A DNA stretch of 64,000 nucleotides from Draconibacterium sp. (lineage in GTDB: Bacteria; Bacteroidota; Bacteroidia; Bacteroidales; Prolixibacteraceae), in NCBI GenBank assembly GCA_011620585.1, contig WOYV01000039.1:1-64000 (forward strand), read 5' to 3'. The notes under the pieces were generated by a model. The model did not search any database. It was not told the origin of the DNA and saw nothing but the letters and a program-made list of their open reading frames with translations. A program made the translations under genes and the position numbers. Positions 1-7,782 of the stretch are shown piece by piece; the first letter of the stretch is position 1, and every line of letters begins with the position of its first letter.

Positions 1-2427
1 TGCTGGTGGCAGGTGCGTGTTTGGGATAAAAACGGGGAAGTTTCAGCGTGGAGCGGGCCCGCTTACTGGAGAATGGGCATTTTGGATGAAGCTGAATGGA
101 AAGCAACCTGGATCGGGGCGCCTTGGCAGGGAGAAGAAACCTTGCCCAAACCTGGTAACCCAAATGCCATGCTGCCCGAGCAATTGCCACCGCCTGCACC
201 GATGTTGCGAAAAGAGTTCAATGTTCAGAAAAAGGTGAAAAGTGCGGTAGCTTTTGTTACCGGGCTGGGTTATTTCGAATTGTACCTGAACGGACAAAAA
301 GTGGGCAACGATGTGCTTGTACCCAACCAAACAAACTATGGGAAACGCCCCGATTTGGTGAATCAATACATTGCCTTACCCGATAATTTCAGAGAATATA
401 AAGTGATGTACCTGGCTTACGATGTTTCCGGGCAACTTAAAGAAGGCGCAAATTGTGTCGGTAGTATCTTGGGAAATGGATTTTACAATCCTGCCAAACA
501 CTGGGCCTTAGGTTACGGAACACCACGTTTTTTAATGCAACTACATATTACCTACTCGGATGGAAGTGAGGAAACAGTGGTGAGCGGACGAACATGGAAA
601 GCAGCCAAAAGTCCGGTTTTAATGGACATGGTGTATTATGGCGAACACTACGATGCACGCCTCGAACAGGAAGGCTGGTGCTCAGCCGGATTTGATGAAA
701 CGAGCTGGGAGCCTGTGGCTGAAAGAAAAGCCCCCGAAGGAAAGTTGGTAGCACACACTGCCCGTCCCGATAAAGTGGTGGAGCAACTAAAACCCGTTCG
801 AATTGAAAAAATGTACAACGGAAATTACCTGGTTGATTTTGGCGTGGAAGTTTCGGGCTGGGTACGATTGAACGATGTGGAAGGCCCTGCCGGACAAAAA
901 ATTGAGATCAGGTATTTGAGTAACCTTTATTCGGGAGATAATTCGTACATATTCAGTGGAAAGGGTAAGGAAAACTATGCCGCCCGTTTTAACTGGTTTG
1001 TGTTTCGGCAAATTGAAATTGTAAACTGGCCGGGCGTTTTAAATCCCGGGCAAATTACAGCCGAAGTGGTGAATACCGAAATCCCGGAGTCGTCGGTATT
1101 CGAGACATCAAATACACTTTTCAACAAAATCAATAAAATATGGAAGCGGAGCCAAACCGATAACATGCACGGTGGAATAGCCAGCGATTGCCCGCACCGC
1201 GAACGTTCGCCTTACACCGGCGACGGGCAGGTAGCCTGTGTGACCGTAATGCACAATTTTGAGGCGCAGAATTTTTATTATAAATGGATCCACGATATTA
1301 TTGGCGCTCAGGAAATAGAAAGCGGTTACGTGCCAAACGGAGCGCCGTGGCAACCGGGTTGCGGGGGAGGAGTAGCCTGGGGGGCAGCGATCAACATTAT
1401 GCCCTGGGAATTTTACCTGCATTACGGGGATAAAGACATTCTGGAAGATGCCTACCCCGCCATGAAAGAATATATCCGTTACATGAAAACCTGGGTCGGT
1501 GATGATGGAATTATGTACTCGCAACGAACCGGAAACGATGGGAAAGTACTAAAGTGGTTCAACCTTGGCGACTGGGTAGCGCCGGGAGAGTTGCCTGCCG
1601 ACGAAATGGTACACACTTTTTATTTTTGGCGCTGTGCCGATTTAACTGCCCGATCGGCATTGGCACTTGGTAAAGTGGAGGAAGCTGATTTTTATAAGCA
1701 ACTGGCAGAAAGGACAAGGGAAGCATTCTGGAAAAAATTCTACAATGAAACAAACGGAAGTTATGGCCCGGCGGGCGGAAATATTTTTGCACTGAAAATG
1801 GGTGTGCCATCAGTTCAATACGAAAAGGTGGTGGCAGCGCTAAAAAAAGATATCAAAAAAAACGATGGACATTTGGATACCGGGATCTTTGGAACGCAGT
1901 TCTTTTTTGAAGTACTTTCCGAAAACGGGATGCACGATCTGGCATACGCGGCGATGAATAAAAAAGATGAGCCCGGCTATGGCCGCTGGCTCGAACTTGG
2001 GGCAACTACTACCTGGGAAAACTGGAACACCGATGGTTCGCACAATCACCCAATGTTTGGCGGCGGGTTGGTTTGGTTTTACCGAAAACTGGCGGGCATG
2101 CAGGCCGACGAAGATGAACCCGGCTACCGGCACATCATTTTTAAACCACAACCCATAAATGAACTTGGCTATTGTAAATATTTTACGGAAACATCGCTGG
2201 GCAAAGCCGGTATTTTCTGGCAACAAAACGAAAGTGGCTTTTCCATGGAAATCATTGTTCCTGTTGGGTCGCATGCCACGGTTTATATTCCGGCACGTGC
2301 CGATCAAACAATTCGTGAAAGCGGAACCTTGCTTTTAGAAAACAGTGCGGTGAAAATTCTTGATCGCGACGAATTTATTCAGAAAATTGAACTTCAATCG
2401 GGGGATTACAATTTTAGTGTGAACTAA
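1..2427 (+). CDS. Alpha-L-rhamnosidase, GH78 family (5' end outside window)
   Basis: Predicted inverting glycosidase that removes terminal alpha-L-rhamnose from plant polysaccharides or glycosides. The frame is open from base 1 (C-W-W-Q-V-R-V-W...), so the GTG at 13 is not the real start and roughly the first 100 residues are missing. What remains covers the end of the N-terminal beta-sandwich (WSGPAYWRMG, WIGAPW), the accessory beta domains, the (alpha/alpha)6 catalytic barrel and the C-terminal beta domain. The GH78 acidic cluster is visible: D at 1186, E at 1201 and D at 1222 in DCPHRERSPYTGD, and the general-base E at 2017 in TTTWENW. All expected catalytic positions are therefore kept. 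A signal peptide cannot be judged because the start is outside the window. The next gene downstream is on the other strand. Confidence 0.93.
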   Translation, partial: CWWQVRVWDKNGEVSAWSGPAYWRMGILDEAEWKATWIGAPWQGEETLPKPGNPNAMLPEQLPPPAPMLRKEFNVQKKVKSAVAFVTGLGYFELYLNGQKVGNDVLVPNQTNYGKRPDLVNQYIALPDNFREYKVMYLAYDVSGQLKEGANCVGSILGNGFYNPAKHWALGYGTPRFLMQLHITYSDGSEETVVSGRTWKAAKSPVLMDMVYYGEHYDARLEQEGWCSAGFDETSWEPVAERKAPEGKLVAHTARPDKVVEQLKPVRIEKMYNGNYLVDFGVEVSGWVRLNDVEGPAGQKIEIRYLSNLYSGDNSYIFSGKGKENYAARFNWFVFRQIEIVNWPGVLNPGQITAEVVNTEIPESSVFETSNTLFNKINKIWKRSQTDNMHGGIASDCPHRERSPYTGDGQVACVTVMHNFEAQNFYYKWIHDIIGAQEIESGYVPNGAPWQPGCGGGVAWGAAINIMPWEFYLHYGDKDILEDAYPAMKEYIRYMKTWVGDDGIMYSQRTGNDGKVLKWFNLGDWVAPGELPADEMVHTFYFWRCADLTARSALALGKVEEADFYKQLAERTREAFWKKFYNETNGSYGPAGGNIFALKMGVPSVQYEKVVAALKKDIKKNDGHLDTGIFGTQFFFEVLSENGMHDLAYAAMNKKDEPGYGRWLELGATTTWENWNTDGSHNHPMFGGGLVWFYRKLAGMQADEDEPGYRHIIFKPQPINELGYCKYFTETSLGKAGIFWQQNESGFSMEIIVPVGSHATVYIPARADQTIRESGTLLLENSAVKILDRDEFIQKIELQSGDYNFSVN

Positions 2428-2439
2428 GAATATGTTGTA

Positions 2440-3110
2440 CTAAAGATATTTCGGAATGGTGAAAATGAACGTGCTGCCTTTACCGGGCGAACTCTCTACC
2501 CAAATTGTACAGCCTTGTTTCTGAGTAAGTTCTTTACAAATTTTTCCGATTTATCATGAGATGGCAGTTTTTCCGCATTTGTCATCAAATCAGTGAAGCC
2601 GAGAATGTTATTAAACGATCCTTTTAAATCGTGCACCATGATGGTAAAATACATGTTCTTTAGTGCGATGTTTTTTTCCAGTTCATGCTTTTGTATTTCC
2701 AGTTTTTCGTATTCTGCCATGTACGCCAGTTTATAAAAACGAAGAATCCAAAAAACGATAAGCATCGAAACGCCGTAAGTAAAAATCATATCCTGATAAT
2801 GTGCATGACCGTTTGGATAAGGTAGAATTATTTCTCCGATAACAAATTCTTCTAACACTAACATGGTGATTAAATGAAAAAAGAAGATTAGGAATACGAG
2901 ATAATGATACTTTGGTTTTGCAATTCCAACCATTGCCAGTGAGCCAACAATATATAATACGGGTATGGTCCCTTGTGCTCCTCCGTTTACAATCCAGGAT
3001 ACACTTATGAAAATGAGTAAAGCGGCTTCCAGATAACCAACTGGGTAATAGTTTTTAACTCTGGCCAGATAATAATTCTTAACATTTAACCGCTCTAATA
3101 AACAGGTGTG
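2440..3110 (-). pseudogene. Membrane sensor histidine kinase remnant with the kinase core deleted
   Basis: The frame is open from the upstream MOSC stop with no clear ATG until 2933. It encodes several hydrophobic segments (ALLIFISVSWIV, YLVFLIFFFHLITMLVL, MLIVFWILRFY), a coiled linker (EYEKLEIQKHELEKNIALKN) and a HisKA helix with the phospho-acceptor His in FTIMVHDLKGSFNNILGF. About 35 codons later the frame stops at about 2496. The extreme C-terminus of a HATPase domain follows in another frame down to the stop at 2440-2442: ICKELTQKQG, then WVESSPGKGSTFIFTIPKYL. Nearly all of the ATP-binding domain (N, G1, F and G2 boxes) is therefore absent. The junction lies near 2525-2545, where aaatttgtaaagaactt can be read both as kinase-linker KFVKNL and as HATPase ICKEL. 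That suggests deletion between short direct repeats. The N-terminus may be lost as well. It cannot work as a kinase. Confidence 0.8.
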
Positions 3111-3111
3111 T

Positions 3112-3747
3112 TTAGATCGTTTCCCATCTTTTAAGCAGATCTTTTCGGCAACTGGCTGCTATGAAGGGATCGTTTATTGCTTTTGTAACTTCGGGATCGT
3201 ATTCAGAAGCATAAATCCATTCGAACACTTTTTGAATCGAAACCGAACCTTTGCTTTCAACCTGTTCCATTAAATCACCGGCTTTTACAAAACCATTCTG
3301 AAGCACTCGCACATAAACTCCTGAAAAACCAGAATCGACAAATTTTCGGATGATCATGGGATCGTTAAAACGCGATTCGAGTTTGAAACAGGGCTGCCGC
3401 GGTTGGGTAGCCTGCACTACTGTTTCGCCAATTCGGAAAATATCGCCAATGTTGATTTCGGCTTCGTGAAGACCTTCCACTGTAAGGTTTTCGCCAAACA
3501 TGCCCCAGGTAAAATCGAGTTCGGGATATATCGTTTTCCAATATTCGTAATGATCAGATGAATACAGGTAGCAGGCTTTATCGGCACCGCCATGGTGTTT
3601 GCGGTCGATCACGTGGTCTTTTGCTACATCTTCCTTACCAAGAAAAATGGATTCATTTACAGGGAATTTAAATAAACCGGTTTTTACTTCTTTTCCGCGG
3701 TGCGAGATAATCCTGGGTTCCCCGATATTGGTCGAAACAATTCTCAT
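3112..3747 (-). CDS. MOSC domain protein, YiiM-like
   Basis: 211-residue MOSC (Mo-cofactor sulfurase C-terminal) protein with a C-terminal 3-alpha helical domain, the YiiM arrangement. The MOSC core spans about residues 1-165 and includes the DRKHHGGADKA strand-turn, GMFGENLT and the conserved cysteine in QPRQPCFKL, which is thought to carry sulfur or a metal-sulfur ligand. The 3-alpha part is about 165-211. Homologues are linked to molybdenum-dependent reduction of N-hydroxylated compounds, but nothing here fixes the substrate. It lies 60 nt downstream of the TerB/DnaJ gene on the same strand and may share its transcript. Confidence 0.88.
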   Translation of the reverse strand: MRIVSTNIGEPRIISHRGKEVKTGLFKFPVNESIFLGKEDVAKDHVIDRKHHGGADKACYLYSSDHYEYWKTIYPELDFTWGMFGENLTVEGLHEAEINIGDIFRIGETVVQATQPRQPCFKLESRFNDPMIIRKFVDSGFSGVYVRVLQNGFVKAGDLMEQVESKGSVSIQKVFEWIYASEYDPEVTKAINDPFIAASCRKDLLKRWETI

Positions 3748-3807
3748 AATTCCGATTTTATTTGAATTAATTTTGCTTGTGACAAGGCCTTTTTGGCGCT
3801 TTCGAAA

Positions 3808-4542
3808 TTAGGAAATTCCCCTTTCTTTCTTGATGTTTTCGTAGGCCTGGCTTAAACGCTGGAATTTCTCTTTGGCGGCATTCTGGACATCGGTGCCCAA
3901 CTGGCTTACTTTGTCGGGGTGGTATTTCATAGCCATCCGTCGGTAGGCTTTTTTTACCTCGTCATCAGAAGCTGATTTTTCAATTTCCAATATTTTATAA
4001 TCACCATTGGTATTGGGTATAAACATGGCCTGAATCGAAACATAATCAGAATCCTGAATTCCCATTTGCTGACAGATCTGTTTGATCAGTGCTTCTTCGC
4101 GGTCATCAACCTGCCCGTCGGCCTGTGCAATACCAAACAGGAAATGTACGAGTTGCAAACGGGCCGAGTAATTCATGTTCGTTTGTATCTGACGGCAAAC
4201 TTCGGTTACCGGAATATTTTGCTGAATCAGGTCGCGGAGCATTTTAATAGCTTCCTGCGCCGAATCTTCACCGAAATTGTGGACCATAAATTTTTTTACA
4301 TAGTCCAGCTCCGATTTCAGGATTTTGCCATCGGCTTTCATTACCGCAGCTACCAAAACCAGCAAGCTCATTACATAACCGCCGATGGTTGTTCGCGACG
4401 AGTAACCCGAAGCCGCGCCGTGTTTCATGGCCTCCTGTCCGCCATCAAACATCGATCCTACCATAAATCCAACTAAAGCTCCTATGGGGCCTCCAAAAGC
4501 CCATCCCAGGCCACCGCCAATCCATTTACCAAATTTTGCCAT
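3808..4542 (-). CDS. TerB-family / DnaJ-domain co-chaperone (DjlA-like)
   Basis: 244 residues. A glycine-rich N-terminal segment ([23 protein letters not shown], about 7-30) looks like a membrane-associating stretch. A TerB-like helical domain follows (about 50-150; [16 protein letters not shown] and [20 protein letters not shown] repeats). A J domain occupies about 178-244 with the diagnostic HPD in KYHPDKVSQ, which stimulates DnaK ATPase. The order membrane segment, TerB, J domain matches DjlA. The start overlaps the end of coaE by 17 nt, suggesting translational coupling. The specific client is unknown. Confidence 0.88.
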   Translation of the reverse strand: MAKFGKWIGGGLGWAFGGPIGALVGFMVGSMFDGGQEAMKHGAASGYSSRTTIGGYVMSLLVLVAAVMKADGKILKSELDYVKKFMVHNFGEDSAQEAIKMLRDLIQQNIPVTEVCRQIQTNMNYSARLQLVHFLFGIAQADGQVDDREEALIKQICQQMGIQDSDYVSIQAMFIPNTNGDYKILEIEKSASDDEVKKAYRRMAMKYHPDKVSQLGTDVQNAAKEKFQRLSQAYENIKKERGIS

Positions 4543-5140
4543 ATTCTTTTAACTGTTTATCTATTTTTATAATCTGCGGAATAATCAGATCGTGATCCGC
4601 ATTCCTGATTTCGATCGAAGCGAGTTTGCGTTTTTCTTCGTCGCTCCATTGTTTTTGCATTCGTTCCTTTATTTCAGTCAGCCGACTTCTATCCCGCTTT
4701 GTTACGCGTTGAATCCGCTCTTCTTCCGGGGCGCTCACCAGGATGGTAAAGTCCATCATTTTATAAAATCCGCTCTCGAATAAAATGGCTGCTTCGTGCA
4801 CTACGTACGGAACATTTTGTTCATCGGCCCACTTTAAAAATGCAGAACGTACAGCGGGATGAACCAGCTCGTTCACTTTTTGCAACTGAATTTCGTCATT
4901 GAAAATGAGAGCCGCAAGTTTTTTTCGGTCAACGCTTCCATTTGGGGTATAAACACCTTCACCAAAGCGTTCAACGAGTCCTTTCCTGATCTGGAGGTCA
5001 TTTTCCATAAGTTGCCTGGCTACAAGGTCGGCTTCAAAAACGGGCGCTCCTAAAATGCTGAACACTTTGCAAACGGTTGATTTTCCACTTCCGATTCCTC
5101 CGGTTATCCCAATTTTTAGTGTCATTTTAGTTGGTTTCAA
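4526..5140 (-). CDS. coaE: Dephospho-CoA kinase
   Basis: Catalyses the last step of coenzyme A synthesis, ATP-dependent 3'-phosphorylation of dephospho-CoA. It is 204 residues, a normal family length. The P-loop GGIGSGKST lies at residues 14-22, followed by the CoaE features [10 protein letters not shown], the VHPAVR motif and the lid region [23 protein letters not shown]. The start overlaps the end of the YbbR gene by 14 nt and the end overlaps the TerB/DnaJ gene, so the three genes form a compact minus-strand operon. A YbbR-coaE pair is common in Bacteroidota. Confidence 0.96.
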   Translation of the reverse strand: MKPTKMTLKIGITGGIGSGKSTVCKVFSILGAPVFEADLVARQLMENDLQIRKGLVERFGEGVYTPNGSVDRKKLAALIFNDEIQLQKVNELVHPAVRSAFLKWADEQNVPYVVHEAAILFESGFYKMMDFTILVSAPEEERIQRVTKRDRSRLTEIKERMQKQWSDEEKRKLASIEIRNADHDLIIPQIIKIDKQLKEYGKIW

Positions 5141-6116
5141 TCAGGTATTCAACAGTCTCGGGTGTGGCTCGCACAACCTGTATCAGCGATGAACGTTGTT
5201 CTATGGTAACACTCAGGTTCTTGCTTTCGTTGCTCACCTTGTTATAGTCGACCACCGCACTGAAATCTTTGGCAGTTATATTTTCGAACTCGCTCAATCC
5301 AACCAGGCAGGTCACCTTTATTTCCGAAGGGAAAAGTTTGATATTGACACCGTCGGGTTTGTTTTTTACAAACACGGGTATTTTAAGGTCCTTTTCGGTA
5401 TATTTTTCCACTTCAATGGTAAGAAGCACTTTCTCGGGTGAAATATCAGTTTTGTCAGGGTGCAACACTTTTACATTGCTTGCCATGTTTTGGTTGATAT
5501 CTTTTAATGAAACCTTTTCCAGTTGAAGGCTTTCTATGGTGTCGATAATTGCCGAAGGACCGGTAACCCGGACCTCGCGCGGATTTAACTGAGCCGGTTT
5601 TTGCAGGTTGTACTGCGGATGAAAGGTTAGATTAAGATTAGGGACAACAGGAACTGATTTTGTTTTTAGGCTGTCGAGAACGATTCGTATAATTTCAGGC
5701 TGGATTTCCTGAATGCTGATCTCGTTACTCACCTGGCTGCTGATTCGTCGCAACAAATCCGAAGTTTCGATTTGGAAAGAACCGTTCTGCGGTTCAATGT
5801 TCTTGGTTATATTGCTCAGGTTTAACACTATTGGCGAAAACGATAAACTCAATTTATGACGGAGCAGTGTAAAACCGTGTGCTTCCACCTTCAGATCGAG
5901 TTTGTTGGGTGGCTGGTTGGCTAAAAACTGCCTGCTGGGTGGATTTACGTACTTAACCGGGTACGAAACAGTGGTGGAGTAATCTTTACTCAATGCATTC
6001 AGAAACCACAATACTGTGGCGATCAGCACACAAACAAGATAGACAACAATCCGCTTATCATTTCGGATTTTATCTATTTTAAAATAGCCCGGCAGCTTGT
6101 TCATGCTTTTGTTCAT
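5127..6116 (-). CDS. YbbR-like domain membrane protein
   Basis: 329 residues. One transmembrane helix near the N-terminus (IVVYLVCVLIATVLWFLNAL, about 24-43) precedes a long extracytoplasmic part made of YbbR-type beta repeats (for example VSYPVKYVNPP, NLTFHPQYNL and VSLKDINQNM segments). In Firmicutes the YbbR protein CdaR regulates a diadenylate cyclase. No cyclase gene is in this window, so that role is not inferred here. First gene of the run with coaE and the TerB/DnaJ gene. The ATG at 6116 gives a complete TM anchor, and a second ATG lies four codons inside. Confidence 0.85.
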   Translation of the reverse strand: MNKSMNKLPGYFKIDKIRNDKRIVVYLVCVLIATVLWFLNALSKDYSTTVSYPVKYVNPPSRQFLANQPPNKLDLKVEAHGFTLLRHKLSLSFSPIVLNLSNITKNIEPQNGSFQIETSDLLRRISSQVSNEISIQEIQPEIIRIVLDSLKTKSVPVVPNLNLTFHPQYNLQKPAQLNPREVRVTGPSAIIDTIESLQLEKVSLKDINQNMASNVKVLHPDKTDISPEKVLLTIEVEKYTEKDLKIPVFVKNKPDGVNIKLFPSEIKVTCLVGLSEFENITAKDFSAVVDYNKVSNESKNLSVTIEQRSSLIQVVRATPETVEYLIETN

Positions 6117-6353
6117 GTGTTACGTAAAACCACAAATTTAACCAAATCTGCCAATTTGTCGATTTGGCAAACTATTTAATCTTAACTACTTTTTGAAATG
6201 ATTAAACTGGAGTAACTGTTTTGATCGGGATGTCCGATGTGTTTCTCATGGCTTTTGTTGAACCGGGTTTAAAATATTGTAGAAAGAAGGGTTGTATTTC
6301 GGACATTTAGCAGACCAGCAGTTTAAATTTTACCATCATCGAATAAAAATCAA

Positions 6354-6817
6354 ATGATACGAACCATTTTTTCTCTTTTTATCGATTGGAAAAAGAAGAT
6401 ACGCATTTTTACTATGAGGGTATCTATTTTTCTTAGGATGTTTTCATCGGGTTATTTAATGGCACAGGATACCCAGTGTGGCGGGGGCCGAATCGTTACG
6501 GGATTTATCCCGACCGGGGCTTATTAAAAGAATGGCCTGCCAATGGCCCCAATATTTTATTTACTACCAAAGGAATTGGAAAAGGATTTTCGACGTTGCT
6601 ACTTTTGAACGAATCTATGTAACAGGGATAGCGGATACGATCGAATATCTGTCATGTTGCTTTGGTGAAAGCCGGCCCAACAACTTTCGATGTTGTTCGT
6701 ACTTTTCGGATGGCTGCCGGCGCCGGGCCACATTGGGCCCGACCCGCAATTTATAACGGAATGTTACTTGTTCGCCATGGCGGGGTTTTACACGCATACG
6801 ATCTCCGTCAGAACTGA
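6354..6817 (+). pseudogene. PQQ-like beta-propeller secreted protein, collapsed by frameshifts and internal deletion
   Basis: Pieces of a secreted PQQ-like (BamB/quinoprotein-type) propeller protein are readable across three frames. A signal-like start (ATG at 6354 or in-frame 6414) leads to MAQDTQ. A 2-nt shift near 6475 then gives WRGPNRYGIYPDRGLLKEWP and KGIGKGFST. Another shift near 6615 gives RIYVTGIADTIEYLSC. From about 6660 the last frame reads LVKAGPTTFDVVRTF, GAGPHWARPAIYNGMLLV, RHGGVLHAYDLRQN and a stop at 6815-6817. The start and the final blade are joined with most of the propeller missing, an internal deletion near 6655. It cannot make a functional protein. It is convergent with the DUF4249 gene. 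Confidence 0.78.
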
Positions 6818-6857
6818 ATTTGAGTTTCTTTTAAAGACTTTGATCAAGATATAATTA

Positions 6858-7778
6858 CTAATTCATCGCAGGTAAAGTTGACGACAGAGGTTCGAAATTC
6901 TCGTCCCCAATAATCACTTTGTTCCCAACCGAAATGTCGCGGGCCGAAAAGATTCCCAGAACACGTTTTCCGTCGCTTGATGTTAAATTGCCGGGAACGT
7001 TGGCTGGCGGAACACTGTATGGGCCTCCGGTAAAGGCTTGATTGATCATCCCGGTATAGAAATCATATGCAGCTTTCGAAATCGATAATTGCTCAACAAT
7101 AATTGTATCGCCTTTGAACAGAATCCTTTCATCGTCGTCGCGTGCAAAGTCGGTGAAAATCTCGAAGTTGTAAATATAATTTCCATCCACCAGGTCATCG
7201 TTTGCAATAACCATGTTTTGGCTCTCGTACAACATATTGCCGTTGATGTAAATATCCCACTTATAGTATTGCACCGGACTGGGATAGTTAGGCGCGTCGA
7301 TAAATACAGCCAGAAATTCGTAATCTCCACGGGCCGACAAATTCACTTTAACCGAATCGAGCGGCTCAACTCTACGCAAAAAATCATTTCCGCTAATTTG
7401 TGTTCCGTCGGGCAGTGTGATGAGCAACGTGTAAGTTTTCCCGGTTTCGGCAGGGTATCTTGTAGCTTTTGGCAGAATATAGATACCGGTGCTTTTATAT
7501 TCTTCCAACACAACAGAATTGGGTTCATCCTCGTCATCTGAAATTTGTACCAAAGCGTTATGAATTGCAGGGTTTTCCTGCGACTGATCAACCGGTAACG
7601 ATCTTTCGAGTTTCACAAAAATATTGTTTTCGGCTTTTGTATTTAGGTAGGCATCTACGGTTACAAGATCCAGGTCACTATCATCAAGATTTACCTGAAC
7701 CACATCTTGGCACGAACTGAACAGCAATGCAAAAATGCTTATTGCATCCAGTATTTTTATTTTGAATCCGTTGGTCAT
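6858..7778 (-). CDS. DUF4249 outer-membrane lipoprotein, TonB-receptor partner
   Basis: 306 residues from the ATG at 7778; an upstream in-frame extension to 7994 would run into the receptor gene and lacks a signal. The N-terminus MTNGFKIKILDAISIFALLFSSC is a lipoprotein signal with Cys at the cleavage site, followed by acidic CQDVVQVNLDDSD. The body has the DUF4249 layout: an Ig-like N-terminal half (VLEEYKSTGIYILP, TGKTYTLLITLPDGTQI) and a C-terminal segment with the SSDGKRVLGIFSARDIS signature. Only 4 nt separate it from the upstream TonB receptor, so the two are co-transcribed and probably form one outer-membrane uptake complex. The ligand is unknown. Confidence 0.85.
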   Translation of the reverse strand: MTNGFKIKILDAISIFALLFSSCQDVVQVNLDDSDLDLVTVDAYLNTKAENNIFVKLERSLPVDQSQENPAIHNALVQISDDEDEPNSVVLEEYKSTGIYILPKATRYPAETGKTYTLLITLPDGTQISGNDFLRRVEPLDSVKVNLSARGDYEFLAVFIDAPNYPSPVQYYKWDIYINGNMLYESQNMVIANDDLVDGNYIYNFEIFTDFARDDDERILFKGDTIIVEQLSISKAAYDFYTGMINQAFTGGPYSVPPANVPGNLTSSDGKRVLGIFSARDISVGNKVIIGDENFEPLSSTLPAMN

Positions 7779-7782
7779 TGCC

